Shown piece by piece: positions 12,685 through 25,842 of a DNA stretch of 64,000 nucleotides; within the stretch, counting starts at the first letter, position 1, and each line of letters begins with the position of its first letter. The position numbers and the translations under genes were made by a program. Under the pieces are notes generated by a model. It worked only from the letters and a program-made list of their open reading frames with translations, was not told the DNA's origin and did no database searches. The DNA comes from Panopea generosa. Lineage: Eukaryota > Mollusca > Bivalvia > Adapedonta > Hiatellidae. The stretch lies in assembly GCA_029582155.1 (NCBI GenBank), contig CM055902.1:19231248-19295247 (forward strand), read 5' to 3'.

Positions 12685-12855
12685 CTTTTCTGCTGGTTGT
12701 ACGTCAAGATGACCATAAACAAGAAGTGTTTTTTTCTTCGGGTCATTTCCCAGGGTACCCAGCAATATTTCAGGAAGAGGAAGTTTGCTGCCATCAGGGA
12801 GTGTCTGATCTCCTATGTTCTCCAACGTGCATGTTGTACCAAGTTTTTCAAGCTC
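12685..12855 (-). CDS. CNDP2: CNDP2-like dipeptidase, coding exon 3
   Basis: 171-bp exon giving residues 48-104, phase 0 on both sides, between acceptor TTTTCAG and donor GTTAGA. It contains [15 protein letters not shown] and then [18 protein letters not shown]96 matches the first zinc ligand (human H99) and D98 the catalytic aspartate (human D101). The spacing H96, D98, D129, E163, E164 is exactly that of human CNDP2 shifted by three, so nothing is missing between these exons. Confidence 0.95.
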
Positions 12856-13009
12856 CTGAAAAGGAAAAAAATATATCCAAATGTTTAAAGGCCTGACATG
12901 TACTTTAGAAGTTTGTAGAAAATATTCCTACATGAAATGTGTCAGTTCCATACATTATGTTATGATGTGTCTTCACACATTCACTGATACATGAATATAG
13001 CACCTATTT

Positions 13010-13275
13010 GAAAGGATTGATTGATTGAATATTCATTAATTTTATGCCATTGAGGGCTATCAGAACCTAACCACTGTTTCCTAGGATCCTAGAAGGTTTA
13101 CTAGTAACTGAGCACACCGCTCTCTGCAAGTAACTGATAACTTTCCCACTTGAATCAGCAGTGAGAGACGAATGATAATGAGACGCAATGTCATATACCA
13201 ATCATCACGGAGACTGTGGCCATGAACCCTGGATTGACAGTCAGACATGCTACCAACTGAGTTAACTGGATCCGG
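13010..13275 (-). repeat. SINE-C copy
   Basis: On the minus strand: a tRNA-like head with GTTAACTCAGTTGGTAGCATG and GGGTTCATGG, a body with AAGTGGGAAAGTTATCAGTT, and the 3' phrase 'agccctcaatggcataaa' ending in a TTCAATCAATCAA tail. Related copies are at 33350 (+), 50480 (-) and, 3' part only, 43110 (+). Confidence 0.75.
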
Positions 13276-13569
13276 CTATTTTAAAGGAAGTACATGAACT
13301 TCAAATTTTAAAATTGGCAATATTTTTTTCTCTTCAATACTAATATATATGTATATATCATTTCCACGTAATTATACACATTGATCCTTTACTGATTTAA
13401 GTGTATCTACTAGTATTTGAACATGCTAAAATATTATATATTGAAAATTGATTTCCTTACTTGGCCTTAGGGACTAAATATATTTACCACTTAAAATTTC
13501 AATGTATTTTGTGACGAATCAAATGAGTCAGGTGATTTCATTTTTATTTTAATGTGATCTGTATTATCA

Positions 13570-13818
13570 TATATGGCCCAAAATGTGCACCTCTGCACAA
13601 GTATGTCCATTTGTAACCCACTATATGTCTTTGGTAACTGTGGTTAACTGTGGTTACTTGCTCTTTGGTAACTTTTGGTAACTAACTGTTTATCAATGAT
13701 TCTTATAGGCATTTTGTCGATTTGTAAACCACTATACTATGGTTACTTACTGTATGTTTTTGGTAACTACAGGATTATTTGGTATCCTGTCCTTAATAAG
13801 CACAGGAAGTTATTATTT
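13570..13818 (+). repeat. Dispersed repeat E (GGTAACT-rich)
   Basis: A 250-bp repeat full of GGTAACT / GGTTACT phrases. It begins with GCCCAAAATGTGCACCTCTG and ends near CCTTAATAAGCACAGGAAG. An inverted copy with high similarity lies at 28018-28290, so the two flank about 14 kb of the first dipeptidase introns in opposite orientation. No coding capacity is seen. Confidence 0.75.
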
Positions 13819-13954
13819 GGTCAAAATATTTTTGGTCGGATTTTGATGGATTTGAAATTTCCAGATAATTCCGTATTTCATTTGTTTATGATAATGAGAT
13901 GCTCAGTGTTTAGATATATATAGTGGTATTTCCTGCTACACTGCCTTTAAACAA

Positions 13955-14395
13955 TGAATGAATGAATGAATAGGGTTTTACGGCATACCAACACATTATA
14001 GGTTATTCAACGCCAACAGGAAGGAAGATTCCAGGTTCACTCTACATGTACAAAAACAACAAATTAACATACAGATTAAAAAAAATACATCAACAAATGA
14101 ATATGCAGAATGAACCTAAAACCTTGATACCTGCAGAACTGCAGAGTTTCAGCAAATTCCATCGTATTACTCAATTTGTCGCTTCTTACGACATGCATAA
14201 GCCACAGTGATCTTATTCTTGCCATCACTCCTATGGCTCCCTAAAACCACACAGGGGTTGATAGTTTAACCACAATAGTGAACATGACAAAAAATGATAA
14301 AAGAACACGACACCCATTCGGAGGATTCCTACCCCTCTGCAGAGATTGACAGTGATTCTATTCCTAGCCGGAACCACACGGGCTGCCTTTAAACA
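13955..14395 (-). repeat. Dispersed repeat D, minus copy
   Basis: Reverse-orientation copy of the sequence at 49833-50217. Shared phrases include CTCTGCAGAGGGGTAGGAAT, TTATGCATGTCGTAAGAAG, ACTCTGCAGTTCTGCAGGTA and a GGAATCTTCCTTCCTGTTGG end. The copies share two internal direct repeats (AAGAATAGAATCACTGT-like). Class unknown; it looks non-autonomous. Confidence 0.7.
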
Positions 14396-14399
14396 AGTT

Positions 14400-15793
14400 T
14401 TCATGCATAACATAATAATAACCATTTCTGAGACCAGCATATAAAGGGAACAGAATGCCTTTCTCTGCAAAGTTCATTAGGTAAAGCCAATGAAATTAAC
14501 CCCACCATGTATTTGAAACTTGTTGAACCTACCCCCCCCCCCTCCCCCCTACAAACACACACTTTAAATTATTCTGAATTTGTCTAAACAACTTTATCTA
14601 CTGGTGGAGTGGGGGGGGACTCATTTACACTTATCCCAACTCAAAATACTTGGTCTGGTTATCAAACCTGGACAAAGCATTTTGTCAATATAAATTGTGA
14701 CCAAGTTTGGTTTGAATATTAGATCACAAAAGTTAAGTTAGAGATGGAATAAATTCATATTTAAGAGTAACTATAGTGATCAGATTGGTGATAATCCTTA
14801 GACTACATATTTGCTAATAAACAGTGTGAACAAGTTTGGTAAAGATTGGATTGGAATATTTTGAAATTACTAACATTTAGAGAGGGAACATCTGCACATT
14901 TCAAATCCAAGGGCCATAACTCTGGAATAACTATCAGGCTTTTCATTTCTGACTTGATACTTTGCCAATAAACATTCTGTAACTCCCATATTATTTCAGG
15001 CTATTTTGCTGTTTATCGAACCTGACTGTGGTATTATACCAACATACAGTATTACCAAGTTTAATCAATATGGTTGAAATTACTTGAGGTAGAGAGGAGA
15101 CAATCCTAGGCAAAATTTGAACAATCCAAGTCCATAGAGCAGCTTAAAAGACTAACAGTTCAGGTGGGTTATTGTATTTTGGCCTACACATTTTACCAAG
15201 AAACATTCTGGACAAGTTTATTAAAGATTGGAATAAAATTAATCAAAGTTAGAGAGGAAAGATCAATACATGTATTTATATGAATTTCAAACAATTCAAG
15301 AACCATAACTCTAGAGAAAGTTGGGTTATTGGAATGATTATTGAACTTGAATTATAAATATTCTGACCTAGACTGGATTTAAATTATTGAGTTAAATACG
15401 TGACATGTACCTATTGCGCTAGTTACACGTATCAACCTTGGCCGAGACGTCTTGTCAATATTTATTATGACCAAGTTCAGTGAACACCAAGTTAAAATTA
15501 CTCAAGTAAGAAAGTTTGCAAATTTTGAACAATTCAAGAGCCATAACTCAAGAATTCCTCTAGGGCTATTGGACTTGTACCGAACTTGCTCTAGACATTT
15601 CTTGCAACAGACATTCTGACCAAGGTTGGATTAAATTAATAAACTTCATTATCCAGGAGGAAGGACAGAAATGCAATCTCTATATCAGTATTAAAAAATT
15701 ATATGCCGCTGTGTCCATTGGATCTGGGCATATTATTAAATTCCTAAATGTACAACATAATTTTTTTCCCAATCAGATAAAAACTATGTTTAC
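14400..15793. other. Intron with degenerate sub-repeats
   Basis: Dipeptidase intron 2. It starts with C and G homopolymer runs near 14530 and 14610. From 14640 to 15660 it carries loosely repeated phrases on the pattern 'gaccaagtttggt', 'agagaggaa', 'gccataactct' at roughly 150-180 bp spacing, typical of old molluscan dispersed repeats. No exon is seen. Confidence 0.45.
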
Positions 15794-15917
15794 CTCTTTG
15801 GTCCATTTGATCATCTTGGTGATTTCTTGTCTTGTTTCAGGCCATGCTGATACACTCTTGATTGCCACAACATCGGCAAGGCGTTTGATGTACACTGCCT
15901 CATTGCTGTCAATTCGC
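15794..15917 (-). CDS. CNDP2: CNDP2-like dipeptidase, coding exon 2
   Basis: 124-bp exon with acceptor TTTTTGCAG and donor GTAAAC. It begins with the last base of a split lysine codon and gives residues 7-47, including IDSNEAVYIKRLADVVAIK and SVSAWPETRQEI, the conserved M20 dipeptidase N-terminus (human CNDP2 has VAIQSVSAWPE). Its phase fits the 17-nt exon 1 at 28776. Confidence 0.94.
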
Positions 15918-17344
15918 CTGCAAAAATAAAATCATAAATATATTGAAACATCTTCCATCATCCCTACACATAAACAGAAATCATAATCATCCTAGCTATG
16001 TTGAGATGATTATAGCATTCCTGGACAAACAATTATAAATCATACCAGTGTTGAAATAATTCTATCCTGTTGACACCAAGACAAAAATCACATATATATC
16101 TCATATTCAGATGAATGTCATGCCTATACAGAAATTACATCTTTTATGATCTGGAATTGTGATATTTGATCTGGAAGTGTACAATTTATCTGCACTCATT
16201 CTATATCGAAAGGTCATGAATGGTAAATAAAACAAACTTTTCTTTAACTTAGTGTTTAACCTAATTTGACAACCAATGGAATCGCTTCAATTTTCAAATT
16301 TTGTCGTTCTTGTTTGTTAAAATAGCCAACAGAATAATTTAATTATTAAGAAGTTCATTCTTAATTAGTTATTAGTATTCAGTCATCATTGTGCATGCAT
16401 GAATGGCATTGCACAGACTCTGTGCTTGATTCAATTCTGAACGAGTCATGTACAAACTACAAAGTCCGTGCGAGCTATACTTAGAAACAGCCTTATCAAC
16501 GGATGGGTTTCAAAACATCAATCATCTCAGCTTTCATTGTAGCTTCACCCAGAGTTACATAAACTGTCAGTCAAATGGCGTTTAACACTCCTTGCTGTCA
16601 CTCGCTTTGTGTTTTTTATTTGTTAAATTTTTACTTAATGAACACTATGACATAAATACACAGCAAATGTTCATCTTAATTATGCCAGTGACTGCAGAGA
16701 CTTGCAGGCTAACATTAATATAATAAACATTGATGAAATTCCGGGTGGCTTCTTAAGTATTTCTTTAATAACTATGTGAATCTTTATCTGAATTAAATAA
16801 TTTTGGTACCAAAGGAAAACTGATAAAAATGATGACTATTTCCAATGATCAATTATTTAATATTTTTCTTCTGAATTTCAATAATTATGGTTTGAAAATG
16901 GAAATTTTTACGAAATATATTTATTTTTTAACAAAATAATAGTAGTGTAGTTGACTGAAAAAATATGTTTTAACAACAGGACAGAGAAATAAAAAAAATT
17001 ATGAAGAAAGATGAAGAAATAAGTTCTCCATTGGTGGCAAAAATTGCATATCTAGATATCCAAAGAAGTTTTTTTTTATTTCTTACTTTAAAAATGGGCT
17101 GAAAATGATCACACACAAAAATTGTACTAGTGTAGGCTTGAAATTTATTCATTTCTTTAAATTTAAAAAAAAAGTTCATAACCCAAAGTTACAATAAATC
17201 CTTTCTTTTGATACCAAAATCATCAAATATATTGGTTTGATCAGGTGTTGTGTTTTTAAGATTTAGAAAACACCACTGAAATTTAGACAATTGCCTTTTA
17301 TTGTTTGTATATCTCTGATAATCAGTCTTCCTATTTAGTTAATA
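15918..17344. other. Intron 1 sequence, nothing recognised
   Basis: Left end of the 12.9 kb first dipeptidase intron. AT-rich; the ORF at 16970-17179 is low-complexity and not credited. Confidence 0.45.
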
Positions 17345-17525
17345 CTAATTTATTTTAGCTCAATTGCGATGAAAGCTCAGAGCTTATATGAGCCACTCTC
17401 TAGTCCACTTCCTGGGTATAACCAGTACTATGTGTTGTTTTATGAGAGGCATCAGGTCGATCAGGGGATTGAACCCGCAACCTCTGGCGTGAGCGGCCAA
17501 TACTATCCATTACACTACCGCCCCA
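17345..17525 (-). repeat. tRNA-like SINE fragment
   Basis: Minus-strand head with TAGTGTAATGGATAGTATTG resembling an A box and AGGTTGCGGGTTCAATCCC as a B box, followed by a short body. It is a different family from SINE-A, B and C, and the anticodon arm does not fold cleanly as a tRNA. Confidence 0.55.
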
Positions 17526-18255
17526 CTTCTTCCTATTTACTGACAAGAAGCTTTTTTTGAAGTATTTATGTTGTTTTTCTTTGCATATTTTGGTGATACA
17601 TCATTTCAAATGCATTATGGATACATTTGTAAGTTATAAATTGCATTATACAGTGCTCCAGATAAGCTGCGTTATAATTTGCATATTTCACTCAAATAAG
17701 TTCGTAGAAAAAGCTAACAATTTTGTTATAAAGCGTACCCATTTACGCTTATAATTTTCCTTTCACGCAAAACATTGTTAATATATGCGTATCCAAACAG
17801 CTGTTTCACGTTTCCTGTAGATGGCAAACAGCCAGATAAACTGGTTCCCAGTTATTACGATTCATACCTCAGAAGCTATTAGTAGGGTGAAAGTAGAGAC
17901 GATTACCAGTTTATTCAGCCTTCTCATACAGGAGTTCGCATATTATTTGTACATAGTAATGAAAGCATCTAGATGATCAAAATCACACACTTTGAAAAAT
18001 GTTGAATTGAGAACGAAAATCTCAGCTTGCAACTTTAGAAAAAAAAACATGTTCTAACCCAAATCAATGTACAATTTTGAGTTACTTTTTGTCCCCAACA
18101 CCGGTTCCTTCAATAAGTAGTTTTAAAACAATAATATTTAACATTGTCAACAACGCATTAGACCAGTAATTATGAGCTGCAGCAAGGACTTATATAAAAG
18201 GACTTCTCTATATCACTCCTTGGGTGCAGGCAGCTGTATTTGTGCAAAAAGAAAC

Positions 18256-18428
18256 CAGTCAAACCTGTATAAGCAGCCACCGCTATTAAGCAGCCACTTG
18301 ACTTAAGCAGTCACATTTGCTATTTCCCGTTTCTATGTTTTAAGAGCAAATTAACCTGTATTAAGCAACAAACTGTCTTTAAAGCCAGTTTTGCTCTTTC
18401 CCTTGACTGGTTGCGACAGGTTTGACTG
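18256..18428. mobile_element. MITE with CAGTCAAACCTG inverted ends
   Basis: A 173-bp non-coding element bounded by CAGTCAAACCTG and its reverse complement CAGGTTTGACTG, with AGCAGCCAC phrases inside. At least four more copies or near-copies lie at 34284-34907 (split), 41355, 41537 and 44929. The short inverted ends and lack of any ORF suggest a non-autonomous DNA transposon. The parent transposase is not in the window. Confidence 0.75.
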
Positions 18429-20395
18429 ATTCGTTCAGCAACATGTGATACAATACTGATAATGCAAATCAAGAGTTGCTAGCAGCAACATTTTTACAAT
18501 ACAGTGCTTTTAATATACTATAGAACAGTTTAATCTAATTTACTTTCATTTAGAAAATTCTCCATGTTTCACTCAATTACTCTTAATTTACCGAGTGAAA
18601 ATCCCCACAATTAAATATTTGATTATAAGATTTCACTCAATTATATTAATTTTGAAGAGTTTTCATTCTATTCAGTCAATTCATATCTGGGTCACTGAAT
18701 ATATCTGGAAATTAAAGTTATCTTGCAATGGATATCCATACCGAAAAAATAACTGTCCTGGGCTTTTACCATTAGACAAACATTTTTGTTTGTTATGATG
18801 TGCATCTGCATTCATTATGAATCATATATATGAGGGGTTATCAAGAAGTTTGTGGACAAATCTCATAATACGAACAGGACATATTTAATCTGGCTGGAAC
18901 CTGTATGCAAAGTATGAAGAAAATATATATTCAAATTAAACAGTAACTTGTATTTCAAACATGCCATATACCCCGCAAGCTAGATTTACGTTACGGTGTT
19001 GCGACGTCAATTTTGTTTACAAGTCATTTTTCTATTCTTACTCGTTGCTCAACTCATATTCTTTTAGCAATCGGGGAACCCTGCGAGCACCTGAATGCAT
19101 TTATTCTTTATTATCATGTGCACTGTATTGAAACCTATACTTAATTCAAAGCATAGTTCATGAATTGTATTACAGCAATCCTTATTGAGGCACTTTTTAC
19201 CACTTTGACGTGACTTTGCATGATTTTGACACAGGGCGCCACACCTGTTATCAACATTTTTTTTTTTTCATTCTACACTTTAATGTTTGTGTCAATTGTA
19301 GACTACAAAATGCACTACAAATAACTTTCTCGGAGCTTTACTATGCATATCTATCGTCTGAATCAGTGTTTTGCTAATATTGACACAAACTGTATTGCTG
19401 CACATGATGTTTCACCTTTTCATCAGATACACTATTGCATACGAATAAGTCTACCTTTTCAATAGAAGTTTATCTAAACTCCTAACACCTGCACACACAG
19501 CTGGAATGACACATGCAGACATTGATGTCGTGTCTTTAATAATATATGATTCACCACGAGTTTTACAAGGAAATGATTGTTGTTTTTCACATATTTATCT
19601 ATCGAATTTTTCAACATTTTGAGCTGCAGCACTAATTATGTATGTATATTTTTATTATAACAGAAAAGGCGAGTGGTCAGTGAATGTAGCAATCAACATT
19701 CTTGTAATGAATACATATTGATTGCATTCAATTAAGTTTGAATTAAACACATTGTTAATCTTAAATTCTAAAACAATGTATAATTAATTAATTGCTTCTT
19801 CTTTTAATAATTACTTAAATGCCATAAAAATTCTCACACTGTTCATTGTCTAATTAAAATCCCACAAAAATGTTCATTGACCGTTGCATTTTTTTCTTTC
19901 TCTCTTTCTTTACAACAGCAACAAAACTACATAAATGTTAGTTGTAGGTTGATTATGCTAATGTTGGGCCTAAAGTTATGTCACAGAAGGGAAGAAATAA
20001 AGTGTTTTAGAAATGGTTACAAACATTTTTTCCAATCAATATGGTAGACCTTGATTTGATAGTCTTCAATTTCCCGCCATATGTCAAAGAGTGAAGCTGG
20101 ACTATAGTTAGCTGGCATTGGTGTAGGAGCGTTTTAATAAATGGGGGTGGCCAACCTGTACTTCCAACCTCCACAGTATATGCTGAAACTGAATATTGGG
20201 TCCCCCGCCCCCAGCTCCCACGCCTATGGGTCATGAACTCAAACACAAATGGAGGAAAATTTTAATTTAACGACAGTTTTCAAAAAATATTTTTAGAGTG
20301 TCATTTATAAAGCACACACTTTTTTTTTCACATGGTATACAGAGCATATATTCAAGAACAGATCTGCCAAGTTTAGAATTATGGAATATCCAGCC
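18429..20395. other. Intron 1 sequence, nothing recognised
   Basis: AT-rich sequence with short T and CT runs. The ORF at 20007-20246 minus has no recognisable motif. No repeat unit or exon signal was found. Confidence 0.45.
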
Positions 20396-20470
20396 CAATG
20401 TTAATACGGCCTCGTTACTAATCCGGCCCCTGGATGATATGTCCTTGGAATATCCGACCCCACATTAATT
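20396..20470 (-). repeat. Dispersed repeat F fragment
   Basis: On the minus strand this carries the GGGGTCGGATATTCCAAGG and CCAGGGGCCGGATTAG phrases of the family at 22345-22460 and 28325-28465. It is an old truncated copy. Confidence 0.45.
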
Positions 20471-21622
20471 TTAAAAATAATATCATTTATTATTTGGTAT
20501 TTCTAATGAAATATTGGAAAGTTATTAGATTACTTGAAACGTACATATTAATGGCTCATTAAACTTCCGAAACGGTCGTTTTTAGTTTTAATGCAAGTCA
20601 GTTTTACTCTTCCAGATGATAGAATACGGTACATGTTTATTTGATCACTGAGAGACTGTGCAAATGAAAAAGTAAATGTAAAGCAAATTATTAGTACATA
20701 ATTAATAACGGCTTTTGTTTACAAATTAATGTTCCTCTCTTTCCGATAAACATCTTTGGCAGAAAACTGGCAGTTACGAAGCTTGTTCGGAAATACGTCG
20801 GTCTGTAACACTTTAGAGAGAAACATAGAATGGGGAACAGTAGCAGTACAGTTAAAATTGAATAACGGCTTGCGGTTAGATAGATTTTAAGAACATCCCC
20901 TTTATTCCCCTTGGTAATGAACTGGAGCCCACAAGCCAGTTTATTGCAAGCAAGCGACAAATCGTTAATATAAAATTAAAATATAAAATTACTTTTTTTA
21001 ATAACTGTGCTTAAACAAACCACCTTGGTAGCCTCTCAATATTGACTGCAATAAATTGATTTGTGATGTAATAGCACGTATGATACTATCATGGGTATAT
21101 GCAAAGGAGAATCCTGAGCAAGATTAACTAGACCAAACTGGTATTCTGTATGCATTGGTTTCCGGTGCGTAAAAATAATATAATGCGTACTATACAGTTC
21201 AATACAGTTTTATTGCAGACATCAATATATTTAAAAAAAGAAAGAAAACCAAATAAAGATACATAATATTAGTGAAGCCATAACTTTTCTAATCTTGTAA
21301 ATGAACCCCTTATCTAGCGGTCTTAATCCGCACACTACCACTGCAGTATTCATTTGTGTACTTCCAAACACTGGCGAAGGTACAGTCGCAAAGCAACGGT
21401 GTCATTACAGAATTACTAAAATGTAAACAAAAGTTAAAAGTTCGGTCTGCTAGCCTAGGAAATGCACATTTCGATTAAAGATATTTATTTTTCTGGCTTT
21501 TTTAAAAACAGTCACTAATGGGTCTACAGGAATGGTTTTAGCAGTACTATCAACACATGTAATTACAATTATTATTGTTATTATCAATTTGTGTGCATTT
21601 CGGAAGTTTAATGAGGCTTTAA

Positions 21623-21625
<3 letters not shown>
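20471..21625. other. Intron 1 sequence, nothing recognised
   Basis: Includes an 89-codon minus-strand ORF (20691-20960) with a hydrophobic middle but no recognised motif and no flanking splice logic. It is left uncalled. Confidence 0.4.

Positions 21626-21712
<87 letters not shown>
21626..21712. repeat. (GTCT)n microsatellite
   Basis: About 22 uninterrupted GTCT tetranucleotides. The same motif, on the opposite strand and far longer, forms the array at 25301. The serine/valine/cysteine/leucine ORF across it is an artefact. Confidence 0.98.
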
Positions 21713-21714
<2 letters not shown>

Positions 21715-22344
21715 TCTTATAAGTACTTTTTTTTTGTCATTAATCATTGTAATTTGAAAGAAGACAATAAAAAAATGAATCGCATGTCTTCAGGTAATTG
21801 TAATACAATATTATGCAGTTAATTTTAGTGAATGGCAACGTCAACATACTGATGTCGCCAAGTATTCCTGATATAAAAGATTGTGCATGCACTCAATACA
21901 ATTTCATGGTAATTGTAAATAATGCTCCAACTCTGTCTTATTGATATTTATTGTGTGTGTCGTCTTCAGTTAGATTGGTTTGTAAAATGGCATATATGTA
22001 TGCAAACCTTTAAATGCTTCTTTATTTTTGAAACCTATAATATGATCGTAATTGATTCGAGTTACAAATATTTGCGTACCAACTCTGTTTATATGTATCG
22101 AACAAATGTTGTTTAATTAAATCAAAGAGTATATCTATTTTAAATTGGTATAACCAAATGTTAAGAAAACCGAGGTGATCATGTTATTTTTTAATTTGGT
22201 CTGCCCAATTGGTTTTATTGAAATTATTATTTTCAAAATCATTTTTTTAACATGATATAAACTTTTTTGGTTAACATATTAATGTTTATTTTTTTATGTA
22301 TGTATTGTTTATGATAAATAACCCTAATATTGCTATTAAAAAAT

Positions 22345-22460
22345 AAAAAGTGGGGCCGGATGGACCATGCTTAATGGGGCCGGATTTTCCAGGGGCCAGA
22401 TAATCTTGGGGACGGATTCTCCATGGCCATTTTGGAGTGAGGCCGGATTTTACAGGTTCC
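22345..22460 (+). repeat. Dispersed repeat F
   Basis: Carries GTGGGGCCGGATGGACCATG, GGGCCGGATTTTCCAGG and a terminal GGATTTTACAGGTTCC. A second plus copy is at 28325-28465, sharing the upstream phrase ATTGCTATTAAAAAA. No coding content. Confidence 0.65.
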
Positions 22461-22606
22461 TCAGAATACTATGTTTGATTTTAAAAGCATTTAGCCTACA
22501 TGTATCTGTGTAACCAAAAGCTTAATTTTGACTGGCTATTTAAATTACTGGTCTTAAACAGTCATCAATCACAAACAATTGCCTCGGGGTAGTGCAGCTG
22601 CAGAGA

Positions 22607-22845
22607 GGGTACCACTCAAAATACCCACGGTCAAAATACCCACACCTCAAAAATGGCAAAGTAGTCAAAATACCCACAGCAGAGTTTTCAGGGTATTCAA
22701 AATACCCACAGCAGAATTTTCAGGGTTTTCAAAATACCCACAGTAGAATTTACAGGGTATTCAAAATACCCACAGTAGAATTTACAGGGTATTCAAAATA
22801 CCCACAGTAGAATTTACAGGGTAGTCAAAATACCCACCCTGGGTT
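22607..22845 (+). repeat. 32-bp tandem hairpin repeat G
   Basis: Several copies of a 32-bp unit, AGGGTATTCAAAATACCCAC plus 'agtagaattta'. Each unit contains the inverted repeat GGGTATT-CAA-AATACCC. A reverse-complement copy of the whole array with its right flank (GGTTGTCACAAGTCCAAAAT) is at 27720-27965, showing that array plus flank moved or duplicated as one element. Confidence 0.85.
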
Positions 22846-23538
22846 GTCACAAGTCCAAAATTAATATTTTGTGCATGCATAGAAATAAGGGACCTAGAGA
22901 AAAAAAAATTAGCTCAATCTCGTCAAATAAAGGCTAGTTTATTTTTACCATTTCGAAAAATAACTTATACTTTTTCGTATAGCTCGGGTCAAAAATTAGT
23001 AACCCGTGCCAGAAAATGAGAGGCACGCGCATTGTTGTTATTCTTCATATATGTTGTAGAACATCTTATTCTGGGCAACTTTTGTTCTGACAGTGATCAG
23101 CTATCTGTCTTCGTTTAGTCCCAACTGCCCGTGCCAACACGTGCCACTCCAAAAACTTTTTGGTGCCATGTTCAAACCCTGGTACTAATGCCATTTTTGT
23201 GACGTTTTTAACCCAGACACAGGGTTCGACAGGTATTGCGTAGCTCTTGAGGTAATTGTATTTTTTTTAAGAAAATATGACCACCAGGGGTCGCAAGCAG
23301 GCCTCGAACTTAGGTTATGTTGTAGCACGTGCCGGAAAATGAGAGCCATGTGCATTGAGATTATGTTGATATATGTTGTAGAGAATTTAATTCTAAGCAA
23401 CATTTGTTCTTAGAGTGATAAGCTATCTGTCTCCCTGTATATCCGTGCAATTCCACCGATTTTGGCAAATTTAGGTGCCATGTTCAAACCCTTGCCCAGA
23501 GGCCATTTCTTGTCGGAATTTGATGATCTTGGTGTTGT
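22846..23538. other. Intron 1 sequence, weak repeats only
   Basis: Two related phrases (GTGCCAGAAAATGAGAGGCA near 23008 and a similar one near 23333) suggest an old internal duplication of about 300 bp. No gene is seen. Confidence 0.45.
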
Positions 23539-23856
23539 TTGACAAAATTTCGATGTGGTGTTGCACCAATACGGTTAGAAACCGGAAGGTATGAACGACT
23601 GCCAATTGAACACAGACTTTGCCCTTTTTGTAGTGATCAAGTCAAATCCGAGAAACATGTGATATTGAAATGCCCTTTATATAACGATATTAGACAACAT
23701 ATAACTGAAAAAGCTGTTCAAATTGATATGCAATACAGAAATCTATCAGATGAAAACAAACTTACTTTGTTGTTCACCAACCACGATCTTATACTCATAG
23801 TAGCCAAACCCTGCTTTCTAATTCTTGAAAGAAGATCTCTCTTTTTAAGCAAATAG
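23539..23856 (+). pseudogene. LINE ORF2 C-terminal scrap
   Basis: A 105-codon open stretch beginning TKFRCGVAPIRLETGRYERL, then CPFCSDQVKSEKHVILKCP. The cysteine/histidine spacing (C-x2-C, H-x4-C) following an 'ETGRY' motif is the zinc-binding tail found after the reverse transcriptase domain of many animal non-LTR retrotransposons. Upstream RT motifs are absent, so this is a 5'-truncated relic inside dipeptidase intron 1. Confidence 0.7.
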
Positions 23857-23929
23857 ACAGCATTTATGGTCTATTTAACGTTATCTTATAATGTATATAA
23901 TGATTGATATTGTTTAATTTGATATTGGA

Positions 23930-24620
23930 AATTTTAGTTGTGAATACACAGTCATTGTTAATCAGGTCATCGTTGGTACTTGTCTTGTCTATTTTAGGTA
24001 CCAAACGTTTGTTTTTCATTCCGTTGGTGCTTCTACTGTGTAACTTAGGTACCAAACACGTGCTTATTATGTAAGTAGCGCTTGTCTTATGTATATAAGA
24101 TACCAAAAGTGTTATTCTCATGGCCTTGATGCTTTGCGTTATTTAGTTACCAAACGTGTGCTTACCATGCAGTTGGTGCTAGTCGTTTTTAATTTACTTA
24201 CTTAACGTTTGTTTCTCATTCCGTTTATGCTTTAATTGTATAATAGGGACCAAACGTGTGCTTAGCATGCAGTTTGTGTTTGTCTTATGTATTGTAGGTA
24301 CCAAACGTTTGGTTCTCATTCCGTTGGTGATTTTATTGTGTAATTTAGGTACCAAATGTGTGGTTCTCAAGTAGTTGGTTCTTGTCTTGTATTATTTAAG
24401 TACCAAATACGTGTTTATCATGCAGGTAGCGCTTGTCTTATCTAAAAAAGGTACCAAACGTGTGATTCTCATGTCATTGATGCATGTGCATATCATACAG
24501 TTGGTGATTGTCTCGTGTAGTTTAGGTATTAAACGTGTGGATCTCACGTCGTTGGTGATCGAAGTTTTGGTTAACACAAAATATAAGTTTGCCTTTTGTA
24601 AATAGGTTACCAACATTTTC
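23930..24620 (+). repeat. Degenerate tandem repeat, TAGGTACCAAACG units
   Basis: About a dozen diverged copies of a unit of roughly 55-60 bp centred on AGGTACCAAACGTGTG, with CTTATCATGCAGTTGGTGCT and TTCTCATTCCGTTGGTG alternating, which suggests a dimer of about 115 bp. The copies give overlapping, meaningless ORFs on both strands. Confidence 0.75.
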
Positions 24621-24639
24621 CTGAAGCGCCTGATTCGTG

Positions 24640-24715
24640 GAGTGCTTGGTACATAGAGCAACGAACCGATTGGGGAGACGCGGGTTCGATACCCCGCCAC
24701 GGCTATGTGTAATGT
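24640..24715 (+). repeat. tRNA-like SINE head
   Basis: A-box-like TGCTTGGTACATAGAGCAAC followed at usual spacing by B-box GCGGGTTCGATACCCCGC. The D-arm region is irregular and no matching acceptor stem is seen, so it is a SINE relic and not a tRNA gene. Confidence 0.5.
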
Positions 24716-24904
24716 CTTTGAGCAAGACCTTTTATCCGCATATGTTTAAATAAGTTTAAATAATTTTTTTTCGGTGTAATGAAGTTACCAACGTATGTTT
24801 TTTCACGGTGTTGATTAAGTCATAGACACTGGTACTGGTGTGTTTGTGTAGTAAGGTTTTGAACACAAAGGTGTATAGGGAGAGAACATAAGAGGAGAAA
24901 GTGA

Positions 24905-24966
24905 AAATGAGGATAAAGTGACTTCAAACCCAGGAGTCGCAGGTTCGATCCCCCGCTCCTACATCT
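24905..24966 (+). repeat. B-box-containing SINE relic
   Basis: GTCGCAGGTTCGATCCCCCG is a strong B-box and T-arm-like sequence. The A-box half is missing or eroded. Confidence 0.4.
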
Positions 24967-25235
24967 AAAAATACTTATCAGTCTTTGGTATGAGACTTTA
25001 ACAAAAATGGAGAGACCATGTATCGGTGCTTTCATCGGGCATGTAAAAGACTCGGGGACCTACAAAAAAGTATTCTGTATCTCTGCACTTTCATCTAAAA
25101 CTCTAAAAATTACTAATACTCTTCTGGAGGCGTCGCCAATAGAGAAAACGGTGGCGACAATAAATGGAAATATCAACAACATGATAAAGTTATTGTATGG
25201 AAGAATGGAAGAATATTGGAACACTTAATGATAGA

Positions 25236-25842
<607 letters not shown>

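Noticed and set aside
20691-20960. 89-codon minus-strand ORF as a gene
   Set aside because: No motif, no splice signals and AT-rich composition; consistent with chance.
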